Part shown: piece after piece, positions 45,904 to 55,161 of the stretch
Position numbering within the stretch: position 1 is the first letter of the stretch
How the letters are laid out: the number at the start of each line of letters is the position of its first letter
Assembly: GCF_001436295.1 (NCBI RefSeq)
Contig: NZ_AYYY01000030.1
Span: 1 to 64,000 of the forward strand
Origin: Paucilactobacillus vaccinostercus DSM 20634
GTDB lineage: Bacteria > Bacillota > Bacilli > Lactobacillales > Lactobacillaceae
Direction: 5' to 3'
Length of the DNA stretch: 64,000 nt
Notes under the pieces: generated by a model
What the model saw: the letters and a program-made list of their open reading frames with translations, nothing else
The model's database searches: none
What the model was told of the DNA's origin: nothing
Position numbers and translations under genes: made by a program

Positions 45904-47013
45904 ATGCCAAGACAAACACGCCAGGAGCGCTACAATGCACGGCCACCACGTCAAAACCGGGGAATTATTTTTTTCATCATCATCGTTGTCCTGTTTGGAA
46001 TCGTAAAAATCGCGCACGGCACCTATAAGTCATTGAGTGATACGGTCACAAATTCATACCAAAAGGCGAACATCAAACACCGGCGAGATGTTAACACCGT
46101 CATTAAACATAAAAAGCCCCTCTCAATTTTGTTGCTGGGAACCGATACCGGCGAGTTAAAACGAACCGACAAAGGACGAACTGACACCATCATGTTGGTC
46201 ACCATTAATCCTAAAACCGAAAAAACGACCCTTTATTCCATTCCACGGGACACAATGGTCGCAATTCCCGGATATGAAAAAGACTTTCCGTCAAAAATTA
46301 ACTCAGTTTACACTTACACCAATATTAGTGACACAGTGAATACCATCTCCAACTATCTTAACGTCCCGATCGACTACTACGCGTTGGTGAACATGGGGGG
46401 CTTGGAAAAGCTCGTCAATCAAGTTGGTGGGGTCACGATTAAGTCGCCGCTTACCTTCACCTTCAGTGCCGACACCGCCCATGAAACCGGAAAACATCGC
46501 TATAAATTCTATCAGGGTTCTAGTACATTCAAGTATGCGGCCGATGGTCACCATTTCAAAACCTATCACAAAATGAATGGGGCTGCCGCACTAGCCTTTT
46601 CTCGAATGCGCTACATGGATCCCAACGGGGATTACGGTCGGACTCAACGACAACGCATGGTCATTTCGGCAATCCTCAAGAAGACGGCCAGCCCACAAAT
46701 GCTGTTTAATAAGCAGTTCATGCATTCTATTTCGGCCAATGTGCGAACCAACCTCACATTCAAAGAAATGCTCTCGATTGCGGGGGCCTATTATCAAGCC
46801 AAAAATAACGTTGTCACCAAATCTGCTACTGAACAAACGGTCATGCATAATGGTGTCTCATACCAAGTGCTATCCCGTTCAGAAAAACAAAAAACTACCA
46901 ATCAGCTCCGTCAAAGTCTTAATTTAAAGGCGGCCAAAACCGGGCCGATCGTTGCTGGTAACGCTAAGAAAGCACGCATTCCGTTCGATATTGAAATGGC
47001 GCTAAAAGAATAA
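45904..47013 (+). CDS. LytR-CpsA-Psr (LCP) family cell wall ligase
   Basis: 369-residue membrane-anchored enzyme that transfers teichoic acid or polysaccharide from undecaprenyl phosphate to peptidoglycan. N-terminal transmembrane helix at about 20-40 (IIFFIIIVVLFGIV), then the LCP domain with LLLGTDTG, GRTDTIMLVTINP, YSIPRDTMVAIPG, and FSRMRYMDPNGDYGRTQRQR, which carries the polyprenyl-phosphate-binding Arg. A -10 TATAAT with TTTCGT at 17 bases is about 45 bases upstream. Confidence 0.93.
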   Translation: MPRQTRQERYNARPPRQNRGIIFFIIIVVLFGIVKIAHGTYKSLSDTVTNSYQKANIKHRRDVNTVIKHKKPLSILLLGTDTGELKRTDKGRTDTIMLVTINPKTEKTTLYSIPRDTMVAIPGYEKDFPSKINSVYTYTNISDTVNTISNYLNVPIDYYALVNMGGLEKLVNQVGGVTIKSPLTFTFSADTAHETGKHRYKFYQGSSTFKYAADGHHFKTYHKMNGAAALAFSRMRYMDPNGDYGRTQRQRMVISAILKKTASPQMLFNKQFMHSISANVRTNLTFKEMLSIAGAYYQAKNNVVTKSATEQTVMHNGVSYQVLSRSEKQKTTNQLRQSLNLKAAKTGPIVAGNAKKARIPFDIEMALKE

Positions 47014-47030
47014 TAGTTGCACTTTATTAA

Positions 47031-47058
47031 TGAGAAGCCGCTGGCTTCTCATTTTTTT
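47031..47058 (+). terminator. LCP gene terminator
   Basis: Hairpin TGAGAAGCC/GGCTTCTCA with seven T, 18 bases after the stop codon. Confidence 0.85.
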
Positions 47059-47188
47059 AGACCATTTTTGATCGTTCAATCATGAACAAACTAATCTTTT
47101 TTATTTTTTCATCACAAAACTATAGATCCCCGATATAGATGGGGTTTCTGGGACTTTTTAAGTTAGACTTGATCCTGTTTTTTTAATT

Positions 47189-47223
47189 AGTTTGTTGCGT
47201 AAACAAACTGAAAGCGCTATACT
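47189..47223 (+). promoter_or_regulatory. MFS promoter with XylR-like operator and cre-like site
   Basis: Promoter TTGCGT (47195-47200), 17 bases, TATACT (47218-47223). Over the -35 lies an inverted repeat AGTTTGTT/AACAAACT with five bases between (47189-47209), which resembles the XylR operator (TTAGTTTGTT...AACAAACTAA). A cre-like TGAAAGCGCTATAC (47209-47222) overlaps the -10, one mismatch from the core consensus. Pattern: repressed without pentose and when glucose is present. Confidence 0.6.
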
Positions 47224-47307
47224 AATCGTCATGAAAACGGTTACTGCATTTTTGAAGTTATCTATTAGACAAATTAGCATTTATCATGAAATAGGAGGCA
47301 TTGTCTT

Positions 47308-48771
47308 ATGACAAATAGTTCGACGAAGCACCGTTTACCGGTCGGCTTCATTTACTTCTTCGGGGCCCTTGGTGGGTTGCTCTTTGGATATGATACCGGG
47401 GTTATCTCTGGTGCCATGCTCTTTATTGGAAAAGAATTGCACATTGCTACGGGATCTTTTGAATACGGTTTCATTACCGCATCCGTCCTATTAGGGGCCA
47501 TCTTAGGGGCGGCAATTATTGGACCACTCTCTGATCGCCTTGGTCGGAAAAAGCTACTTCTAACCGCTGCTATCATCTTCTTCATTGGCGCGATGGGATC
47601 TGGTCTCGCACCAGATTATGCCCTGCTGGTTAGCTTCCGGGTTCTCCTCGGAATCGCCGTTGGGGGTGCGTCGGCTCTGATTCCTACCTACTTGGCTGAA
47701 CTTGCTCCAGCCGACAAGCGTGGTGGTATCGGGTCACTCTTCCAATTAATGGTTATGACTGGGATCTTCTTTGCTTACGTCTTTAACGAATGGCTCTCAC
47801 CAGAAGGCCTCTTCGGGGTTTCACAGGCTCATGGTTGGCGCTGGATGTTAGCTCTCGCCGCAGTTCCTGCTGCACTGCTCTTCTTCGGCGGATTGCTCTT
47901 ACCTGAATCACCACGATTCTTGGTCAAAACAGGCAAAATCGACGAGGCTCGCCGCGTTTTACTCCAATTCAATAATAATGACAGTATCGTGAACGAAGAA
48001 TTACACGATATCAAGCTTCAAGCTTCTATTCCTTCTGGTGGTTTTAAAGAACTCTTCGGTCCAATGGCCCGGCCCGTGTTAATCATGGCGCTTGGACTAG
48101 CGATCTTCCAACAAGTCATGGGCTGCAACACCGTGCTCTACTACGCCCCAACAATTTTTATTTCTGCTGGATTTAGTGAACATTTTGCCCTCCAATCTCA
48201 CATCATCATCGGGATCTTTAACGTGGTCGTAACCGCCATTGCCGTTAAAATTATGGATAAAATCGATCGGAAAAAGATGTTAACGTACGGTGCCATTGGG
48301 ATGGGGGTTGCCCTCTTCGTCATGTCTGCCGCTATGATTTTACTGAAGGCCGGCGACGGTAACCTTGGCTCATGGGTCTGTGTCATTGCGCTAACACTGT
48401 ACATCGCCTGCTTCTCCGCCACATGGGGTCCTGTAATGTGGCTCATGATTGGTGAAGCTTTCCCACTAAACATTCGTGGACTTGGGAACTCATTCGGAGC
48501 CGTTATTAACTGGGCAGCCAACTTCGCGGTTTCTGAATCCTTCACCGTTTTGCTGGTTGCCTTTACACCAAGTGGCGTTGCGAACGCCGAAGGTCAAGGA
48601 ATTGCCCGCCTCTTTATTATCTATGGGCTACTATGCTTTGTTGCCATCTGGTTCGTGGCTAAGTTTACAATCGAAACACGGAACCGGTCACTCGAATCAA
48701 TCGAAGCCGACTTACGGTCACGGGCCCACGCTAAGGGGTACACCGAAGCTGGTGAACCAGGCCAAAAGTAA
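47308..48771 (+). CDS. sugar porter family MFS transporter (xylose/arabinose symporter-like)
   Basis: 487-residue permease with 12 hydrophobic segments and sugar-porter signatures: GGLLFGYDTGVISGA in helix 1, SDRLGRKKLLL after helix 2, LPESPRFLVKTGK in the central loop, DRKKML after helix 8, and TIETRNRSLESIE after helix 12. Close in pattern to AraE/XylT/GalP-type H+ symporters. The promoter carries a XylR-like operator, so xylose or another pentose is the best guess. No catabolic gene follows. Start ATG has AGGAGG upstream. Confidence 0.88.
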   Translation: MTNSSTKHRLPVGFIYFFGALGGLLFGYDTGVISGAMLFIGKELHIATGSFEYGFITASVLLGAILGAAIIGPLSDRLGRKKLLLTAAIIFFIGAMGSGLAPDYALLVSFRVLLGIAVGGASALIPTYLAELAPADKRGGIGSLFQLMVMTGIFFAYVFNEWLSPEGLFGVSQAHGWRWMLALAAVPAALLFFGGLLLPESPRFLVKTGKIDEARRVLLQFNNNDSIVNEELHDIKLQASIPSGGFKELFGPMARPVLIMALGLAIFQQVMGCNTVLYYAPTIFISAGFSEHFALQSHIIIGIFNVVVTAIAVKIMDKIDRKKMLTYGAIGMGVALFVMSAAMILLKAGDGNLGSWVCVIALTLYIACFSATWGPVMWLMIGEAFPLNIRGLGNSFGAVINWAANFAVSESFTVLLVAFTPSGVANAEGQGIARLFIIYGLLCFVAIWFVAKFTIETRNRSLESIEADLRSRAHAKGYTEAGEPGQK

Positions 48772-48803
48772 CTAAATTAAAACTAATTACTCAATAACTC
48801 AAT

Positions 48804-48845
48804 AAACCCGGCATGAAATTAATTAAAATTTCATGCCGGGTTTTT
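48804..48845. terminator. bidirectional terminator
   Basis: Near-perfect hairpin AAACCCGGCATGAAATT/AATTTCATGCCGGGTTT between the convergent MFS and uppP genes. Confidence 0.9.
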
Positions 48846-48856
48846 AAGTATCTAGC

Positions 48857-49684
48857 TTAACGAATCAGCCCAAAATAGATAACCACTACGATCCCAATAA
48901 CAATTCGGTACCAACCAAAAGCCTTGAAATTATTGTTGCGAATATACGCGAGTAAAAACTTAATGGAAAGATACGCGACAATAAACGAAACCACGACGCC
49001 GGTTAGTAGGACCACCAATTGCCCGCCAGTAAAAGTGTTGCCATTCACAAAATATTTGGCGACTTTCAGCAATGATGCCCCAAACATGGTCGGAATTGCT
49101 AAGAAAAACGAAAATTCGGTGGCAACATATCTGGAGGCCCCAATCAAAATCGCGCCTAAAATAGTTGCCCCAGATCGTGATGTTCCAGGGACCATCGACA
49201 AAATCTGGAAGATTCCAATTAAAATTGCCGTTTTGTATGATAATTGATTCAAATTCGTCAATTTAGCCGTGCGCGTTCGGTTGTAATTTTCAATGACAAT
49301 GAACAAAATACCGTACACAATCAAGGTTGTGGCAATCACCTGCCAGCTAGTCAAATTTGCTTCCAGCCAATCATTCGCTGGTAACCCAATCACGATTGAT
49401 GGCAGTACAGCCACAATCACTTTAAACCACAAACTCCATGTTTGATTGCGTTCAATGACTTGCTTATTTCTCGCCCACGGATTGAGCTTATTGAAGTAAA
49501 GAGCCACCACCGCTAAAATCGCACCCAATTGAATGACCACCATAAACATGTTAATGAATGCGGTGGACTCATTTAGCCGGACAAACTCGTCCACCAAATA
49601 CAAATGTCCTGTCGAACTAATCGGCAAAAATTCGGTAATTCCTTCCACAATTCCTAAAACCACTGCCTTAATAATCTCTATCAC
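48857..49684 (-). CDS. uppP: undecaprenyl-diphosphatase UppP (BacA)
   Basis: 275-residue membrane enzyme that recycles undecaprenyl diphosphate to the monophosphate carrier for cell wall synthesis and confers bacitracin tolerance. Seen: [15 protein letters not shown] with the catalytic Glu pair region near the N-terminus and the [10 protein letters not shown] motif, plus about eight hydrophobic segments. Starts at GTG 49684 with GGAGG ten bases upstream; the frame's ATGs upstream overlap that site. Confidence 0.95.
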   Translation of the reverse strand: MIEIIKAVVLGIVEGITEFLPISSTGHLYLVDEFVRLNESTAFINMFMVVIQLGAILAVVALYFNKLNPWARNKQVIERNQTWSLWFKVIVAVLPSIVIGLPANDWLEANLTSWQVIATTLIVYGILFIVIENYNRTRTAKLTNLNQLSYKTAILIGIFQILSMVPGTSRSGATILGAILIGASRYVATEFSFFLAIPTMFGASLLKVAKYFVNGNTFTGGQLVVLLTGVVVSFIVAYLSIKFLLAYIRNNNFKAFGWYRIVIGIVVVIYFGLIR

Positions 49685-49788
49685 AACTCTAGTACCTCCC
49701 GACAACATCATTTTTTCAGATCGTCACCACAAATTCACACCGATCAAATACGGTCAATGTGCCCCATTCATTCCAATTGGTTAAATCA

Positions 49789-50928
49789 TCATCTCGTCGA
49801 ACTACCTTGATTTAGAACTTGACCATAAATTTCGCGCAACTGTTCAGCATGTAGTGGGACTGGATTATTCTTCAATCGTTGAACGTTAACTGCTGAAACT
49901 AGTGTCTCTAACTCAGCAGTATTTTTTAACTGTGGTCTCAATAGTTGTAAGTCATCAATGAAGTGATTCAACCAGTCAATTGCTTGCATTGGTTCTTGGA
50001 AACCTAATAAATAAGCAATTTCATCGAAAACCTGGCTCAGCGCCTGGCGTTGTTGTGGATCCTCAATCAAATTCATATGAACAAGCATTTCGCGCCAAAC
50101 GGCTGGCAGACACAGTCCTACTGCGTGTCCGTGGGCGATATGATAATTTGCGGTTAATTGATAGCTCATGGCGTGAGCGGCCGTCGTAGTCGTGATGTCA
50201 ATCGCCATTCCAGCATAATCGGCAGCCTGCAGCATTGCTTGATTAGCCTTATTTTGATTCATCAAAAATCCTTGGTGGGCGTTCAAAATGAGTTCTATTG
50301 CCTTACTGGCATATCGTCGACTAGTATTCGTGGCTTTAAGTGCCCAATATGACTCAATCGACTGACACAGTGCGTCGAGCATCCCCGCCTTACGCTGATA
50401 TTCCGGCAACGTTCGCAACAACTGAGCATCGAGAATCACATAGTCTGGCCGTAAACTTTGATCCGCAATTGAATATTTCGTTTCCTGATAATACAGCACG
50501 GCAAAGTGGGTCGCTTCGCTGCCTGTCCCCGCAGTGGTCGGAATCGCTAAATGTTTAAGCTCGCTAGGCAGTATCGGCTGTTCAACGTATGGTTTCGCTG
50601 GCGATAAATTATGAAACGCCTTAATACACTTCGCCACGTCAATAGAACTCCCACCACCGATTGATACTAAAAAATCACACTGCTGATTTTTAAACCATGC
50701 AATTCCCTGAAGCACTTCGTTATATTTCGGATTAGCCGAGAAATCACTAAACACAGTTAGTTTCCGCGGTGTATGTTCAATATGTCTGATCAGGCGTTGC
50801 ACAACTTGTTGGCTTCGTAGTGTGGCATCACAGATAATCATCGGCCTTTGAACACTCAATTGATCCAATATTTTTAGTAACGTTGTCGAAAAGGCGCCAT
50901 TAATGCTTACTTTTCCCAAAATATTCAT
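49789..50928 (-). CDS. iron-containing alcohol dehydrogenase in the phosphonate operon
   Basis: About 379-residue group III dehydrogenase: SIGGGSSIDVAKCIKA, AIPTTAGTGSEAT, and metal ligands in GMLDALCQSIESYW, AAHAMSYQLTANYHIAHGHAVG. Last gene of the phosphonate operon. Related proteins reduce phosphonoacetaldehyde, but acetaldehyde released by PhnX would be an equally good substrate, giving ethanol and NAD. The ATG at 50928 is chosen although the nearest GAGGGG is 15 bases away; an ATG 16 codons upstream lies inside the transaminase gene. Confidence 0.82.
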   Translation of the reverse strand: MNILGKVSINGAFSTTLLKILDQLSVQRPMIICDATLRSQQVVQRLIRHIEHTPRKLTVFSDFSANPKYNEVLQGIAWFKNQQCDFLVSIGGGSSIDVAKCIKAFHNLSPAKPYVEQPILPSELKHLAIPTTAGTGSEATHFAVLYYQETKYSIADQSLRPDYVILDAQLLRTLPEYQRKAGMLDALCQSIESYWALKATNTSRRYASKAIELILNAHQGFLMNQNKANQAMLQAADYAGMAIDITTTTAAHAMSYQLTANYHIAHGHAVGLCLPAVWREMLVHMNLIEDPQQRQALSQVFDEIAYLLGFQEPMQAIDWLNHFIDDLQLLRPQLKNTAELETLVSAVNVQRLKNNPVPLHAEQLREIYGQVLNQGSSTR

Positions 50929-50950
50929 GCTAGCATTGTCAGTCCCCTCA

Positions 50951-51889
50951 TCAGTTGACCATTGCCACAATTTCATATGTCTGCACGAGTTCAATCAATC
51001 GCTGGATATCGGCTGTAGTCACCTCACCGATACTGCCAATCCGAAAACTATTAATTTTTGATACCTTTCCTGGATAGATGATGAACCCTCGTTGACGCAG
51101 GAAATCATAAAAGTTTCTGAAATTAAACGCACTGGATGGGTATTTAAATGACGTAATAATCGGTGATTGGACTGCCTGATCAATGACTGGTCGATAGCCC
51201 AACTGCATCATTTGATCCCGCAACATCTGCTCATTTTGTTGGTATCGTTTAAACCTTGCAGCAACGCCCCCCTCTTGCTTGAGTTCATGCAAGGCTTGTT
51301 GAAACGCATAAACAACGTGCGTAGGTGAAGTAAACCGCCACTTCCCGTCGTGTTCCTCAAAACACTTCCATTGATCATATAAATCTAGTGAAAGCGTATT
51401 GGCATTTCCCTCTGTTTGCTCAATCACAACCGTCTTAGCAATGACAAATGAAAATCCGGGGACACCTTGAATACATTTATTTGAACTACTAATTAAATAA
51501 TCAACCTGTAACTCATCAATACTTATTGGAACACCACCAAAGCTTGACATAGCATCCACAATCGTTAAAACACCACGACGCTTCAAAGCCGGTACGATCG
51601 ACTCAATCGGATTCAATATTCCTGTCGTGGTCTCACAGTGAACTAGGGCCACATGCGTGATTTCAGGGTGTAGGTCAATCATTGCTAACAAGCGCTCAAC
51701 ATCAAGCGGCTCATCTTCAGTAAATTCAACTTCAACGTGTCGAACCCCAATTCGCTCGACAATCTCCCTCATTCGACGTCCATAAGCCCCATTGATCGCA
51801 ATCAAAAGAACGGATTCGTCATTCAACGCGGTACTCAGTGTTGCCTCGACCCCAGGTGACCTGTTTATAATCATCGTCCCAAGTCCCAT
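50951..51889 (-). pseudogene. phnW: 2-aminoethylphosphonate:pyruvate transaminase half (phnW) of a broken phnX-phnW fusion
   Basis: From GVEATLSTALNDES on, this is a good PhnW: INGAYGRRM, VDAMSSFGGVPI, the PLP Lys in SSSNKCIQGVPGF, DGKWRFTSPTHVV, IYPGKVSKINSFRIGSIGEV. The N-terminal part (LLTPGPLTTSESVKQ ... GTWDDDYKQVT) is read in another frame, at the end of the PhnX ORF. Between DDDYKQVT and GVEATL about 30 residues expected from PhnW, including the GSGT phosphate-binding segment, are absent and the frame changes. This is an out-of-frame deletion near 51860, so transaminase activity should be lost. No ribosome binding site precedes the downstream frame. Confidence 0.8.
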
Positions 51890-52751
51890 GGTCGACCATC
51901 ATCGTTTGTTTAACGGATTCACTAGTAGTTAGTGGTCCTGGTGTAAGGAGGAGTGGGGCTGTTTCGTGTGTGGGCATATTCAATTGATCGATCAGGGGAA
52001 TTAAGTCTGCCATCGTATCGACCGTAAAGTCCGCGCCGGCGTCTTCAAATGTTTTTCTAGCAGTTCGACAGTATTCTTGACGCTGTAACTCGCTTAACTC
52101 ATCAAATTCAGCGGCTGAAAGGCCAATGACATTACTGCCTTCAACTACACCGACAGAAATTGTATGTGCATTTTTACCCTCGAGAATATCATTTACGGTG
52201 TCGCCAATCTTGATTACAGTTTGTGGATCATCAATATGCATCTTTTTCATGGCCAAGTTCAGCATTGCAGCCTGCGGTCGACCAATCAGATCGGTTTGTT
52301 CCGAAGTGATGTTGATTTCTGGTTGATATCCTTGCCGAGCCGTCATTTTTAAATTTTGTGCAACCATCGATTCCGTATATCCCGATGTCGTTGCTATCTG
52401 GAGATGATGCTGATTCAAATAATTAATAAGAGCTTTCATGCCTGGTTTTAGAATGGCCGTCTCCCCGATTACTTGGGCCACCTCCGTCTGAAACTGCGCA
52501 TAAACCAACTCAACCGCCGCCTCCAGATTAACCTCCGGATGTTGTGTTTGCCATTGTTGCCAATTTACAGGTTGTTTCAGTATTTTTTCTACATGCTTAA
52601 TTTTATCCAGTCCAACGTCAGTGCGAATCGTTGCCTCACTCAGCCCAATTCCAAAACGAGCAAATGCGCGCTGAAAGGCAATAATGGGTGCCCGACTACC
52701 GTAGTCAACCGTGGTGCCCGCCCAATCGAATACTACTGCTTGAATTGTCAT
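51819..52751 (-). CDS. phnX: phosphonoacetaldehyde hydrolase, PhnX domain with truncated PhnW tail
   Basis: HAD-superfamily hydrolase that splits phosphonoacetaldehyde into acetaldehyde and phosphate. Seen: the nucleophile motif VFDWAGTTVDYG (Asp11), a Lys-containing cap domain, TTSGYTESM, and KIGDTVNDILEGKNA. The hydrolase fold ends near residue 265. What follows (LLLTPGPLTTSESVKQT...) is the N-terminus of PhnW, showing the gene was a PhnX-PhnW fusion before the internal deletion. PhnX itself may still work, with about 45 foreign residues at its end. The ATG at 52751 has GGAGGAG upstream. Confidence 0.85.
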   Translation of the reverse strand: MTIQAVVFDWAGTTVDYGSRAPIIAFQRAFARFGIGLSEATIRTDVGLDKIKHVEKILKQPVNWQQWQTQHPEVNLEAAVELVYAQFQTEVAQVIGETAILKPGMKALINYLNQHHLQIATTSGYTESMVAQNLKMTARQGYQPEINITSEQTDLIGRPQAAMLNLAMKKMHIDDPQTVIKIGDTVNDILEGKNAHTISVGVVEGSNVIGLSAAEFDELSELQRQEYCRTARKTFEDAGADFTVDTMADLIPLIDQLNMPTHETAPLLLTPGPLTTSESVKQTMMVDHGTWDDDYKQVTWGRGNTEYRVE

Positions 52752-52770
52752 TTGATCTCCTCCATCTTTC

Positions 52771-53610
52771 CTATGCTTCAATAAATTTGGCTCTTAACCG
52801 TCTTGAAACTAATTCCAAACCAAACGTAAAGGCCAAAATCAGATAAATAATCATCCCTACCTCGTGAAAATCAAAGTAGAAGCTGCTTGCCATGTAGAGT
52901 TGATACCCGATACCGCCGGCTCCAGCAGCTGCGCCCACTACCACCGCATTCGCAAAATTGATTTCAAATCGAATGAATGTCCAACTCAATAATCGAGACT
53001 TAACCGTTGGAATTACCGCTTGAGCAATAATAGGTAATATCCCAATTCCACCAACTTTTAACGCCTCAATCGTGTCCTGTGGCAATTCTTCAATGCTGTT
53101 AGCAAATACTTTCGCAAGATAAGCCACACTATGAAATGTCAGTCCAATTACGGCGGCATCGGCACCCAGTCCCAGTGACACACTGTAAATCAAGACCCAT
53201 AAAATAGTAGGAATCGCCCGAATTGATGCCATCAAGCTTTTCATAATCTGTGATAGCCACCGTGGTGCCAAATTATTGGCTGAAAGAAGGGCCATCACGA
53301 ACCCACCAAAAGCCCCCGCAATGGTTGTTAAACCAGCTAAATAGATGCTTTGACCAAGTGCGGACAATAACTTAGAAAAAGTATCATTCCCCACATTGGG
53401 ACTTAAAAACATTATTTTTAAGTTCCCCATGAATTCATTCACCGCCTCGATCACCTTAAAATGGGCGGGAACAATGGTTGCCAAAGTATAAATCGTTAAA
53501 ATTCCCAAGACTGTTAAAACACTGTTAATCGTCAGCTTACGCCGGTTTAGCCGTCGTTTCTTTTTAGCTCGGACTCGAACTTGGCTTTCAATTACCGCTC
53601 TTTGCTCCAT
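52771..53610 (-). CDS. phnE: phosphonate ABC transporter permease PhnE
   Basis: 279-residue permease with about six hydrophobic segments and the permease loop around EALKVGGIGILPIIAQAVIP and FEINFANAVVVGAAAGAGGIGYQLY, typical of PhnE. Its ATG overlaps the TAA of the other permease gene (TAATG). N-terminus is strongly basic (KKKRRLNRRK). Partner of 53610-54404. Confidence 0.92.
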   Translation of the reverse strand: MEQRAVIESQVRVRAKKKRRLNRRKLTINSVLTVLGILTIYTLATIVPAHFKVIEAVNEFMGNLKIMFLSPNVGNDTFSKLLSALGQSIYLAGLTTIAGAFGGFVMALLSANNLAPRWLSQIMKSLMASIRAIPTILWVLIYSVSLGLGADAAVIGLTFHSVAYLAKVFANSIEELPQDTIEALKVGGIGILPIIAQAVIPTVKSRLLSWTFIRFEINFANAVVVGAAAGAGGIGYQLYMASSFYFDFHEVGMIIYLILAFTFGLELVSRRLRAKFIEA

Positions 53611-54404
53611 TATCTAATCAACCTTCCAATTCTGTTTGACGAGATTTCTAAGAAAATGACCAATACGGCAATTGAAACCACCACCATTCCGGCCGCACCA
53701 TATTGCAAACTTTTAAAATACAGATCAAAAATAAAGCCAATTCCCGTTCCAGTTAGTAATCCCACTAGGGTCGCATCCCGGATATTATTTTCAATCATAT
53801 ATAGTAGCCACTCGATTAATGGCACTGCAGTTTCCGGTAGCATCGCTTGGACGACTGAAGTGGTGTAGGTGGCCCCTGTTGTCTGGATGGCTTCCATCTT
53901 TTTAACATCAAAATCTTCAAAGGTTTCCAAAAAAGCACGTGTCAGAAACCCAATATTCATGAACAGTAATGCTAAAAATCCAGTCAATTCATTTTGTTTA
54001 AACGAAAACAGTAAGATCATCGCCCAGGCAACGATCGGGATGTTCCGCATAACTGAAGCAAAACCTCGAATGAGCCATCCCACTTTCCATTTTGACAGCC
54101 CCACGTTTTGCGCACCCAGCATTCCTAGCACTACTGCAATCACCGCAGCACACGATGCAGCCGCGACCGCGATCAAAAATGTCTGCCACAGTTGTGCCAA
54201 AATGTCTGGCATATATTGCAAACTATTCGCATTTGGAATAAAGTTCTGTGCCAACCAAATAATGCCTTTGTCTGTCGCCAACCACGCACTAGAGTTAAAC
54301 CCCGTCAGTGCTGCGGCAGCAAGGTAAAGAACTACAATTTCAGTAATTAACAGTAATAATCGATAGTTGCGATGCCTAAAAAACTGATGGGCACTTTGAT
54401 TCAT
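53610..54404 (-). CDS. phnE: phosphonate ABC transporter permease PhnE
   Basis: 264-residue PhnE-type permease: MEAIQTTGATYTTSVVQAMLPE and MIENNIRDATLVGLLTGTGIGFIFDLYFKSLQYG are the family's conserved loops. The ATG at 54404 has GAGGGG upstream; an earlier ATG 15 codons before lies within the ATPase gene. Two different PhnE genes in one operon imply a heterodimeric channel. Confidence 0.92.
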   Translation of the reverse strand: MNQSAHQFFRHRNYRLLLLITEIVVLYLAAAALTGFNSSAWLATDKGIIWLAQNFIPNANSLQYMPDILAQLWQTFLIAVAAASCAAVIAVVLGMLGAQNVGLSKWKVGWLIRGFASVMRNIPIVAWAMILLFSFKQNELTGFLALLFMNIGFLTRAFLETFEDFDVKKMEAIQTTGATYTTSVVQAMLPETAVPLIEWLLYMIENNIRDATLVGLLTGTGIGFIFDLYFKSLQYGAAGMVVVSIAVLVIFLEISSNRIGRLIR

Positions 54405-54420
54405 CAAATCATCCCCTCGT

Positions 54421-55152
54421 CTAGTCATAAATCGTTCGAATGGCAGCAACGTCTAACGCTGAACTGGGGCCATCAAACACAACACTCCCAGCTCGTAAAC
54501 CAATAATATGATCAGCATATTCCTTCGCCAGCTCAACTTGATGCAACGTCACGACAATCGTCATTTTCTTTTCAATCGCCAATGACCGTAAGATATCCAT
54601 GACTAACGTCGCCGATTTTGGATCCAACGACGCAACCGGTTCATCGCATAGAATAATTTGTGGATGTTTCATCAGTGCCCGCGCAATCCCGACCCGTTGT
54701 TTCTGACCACCGCTAAGATCCTTGCACTGCTTGAAAGCAAATTCTTCTAGTCCCATTTCCTTAATAAGCGCCAGTGCCTCTTGCTGCTCCTTATCCGAAT
54801 AAATGGACAAAATCCCAAGCAATGTTGGCTTACCACCCAAGGTGCCATGTAAAACATTTTCTAAAACGGTGAGTGGTTCAATTAAGTTATAATTCTGAAA
54901 AACCATTCCAATTTTGCGTCTCATTTGCCGCATCTTGCTTCGATTAAGGGTTCTGACATCGAGCCCATCAATCAAAATTTCTCCCTGATCATCCTTAATG
55001 AGTTGGTTAAGGCTCCGCAACAGGGTTGTCTTCCCCGCACCAGAGGGGCCAATAATTACCGTAATCTCACCTTTTTCAATTTCCATCGAAATATCTTTAA
55101 GTGACATCGCTTCTTGGTCATAACTTTTTGACAGTTCATTCACTGCTAACAT
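54421..55152 (-). CDS. phnC: phosphonate ABC transporter ATPase PhnC
   Basis: 243-residue ATPase: Walker A GPSGAGKTT at about 33-41, signature LSGGQKQR, Walker B IILCDEPVASLDPKSA, the PhnC-typical form. Lies between the binding protein and the permeases. Confidence 0.94.
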   Translation of the reverse strand: MLAVNELSKSYDQEAMSLKDISMEIEKGEITVIIGPSGAGKTTLLRSLNQLIKDDQGEILIDGLDVRTLNRSKMRQMRRKIGMVFQNYNLIEPLTVLENVLHGTLGGKPTLLGILSIYSDKEQQEALALIKEMGLEEFAFKQCKDLSGGQKQRVGIARALMKHPQIILCDEPVASLDPKSATLVMDILRSLAIEKKMTIVVTLHQVELAKEYADHIIGLRAGSVVFDGPSSALDVAAIRTIYD

Positions 55153-55161
55153 ACCGTTCGC

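Noticed and set aside
51819-51889. Programmed frameshift between phnX and phnW
   Set aside because: About 30 conserved residues are missing at the join, which frameshifting cannot restore, and no slippery sequence was evident.
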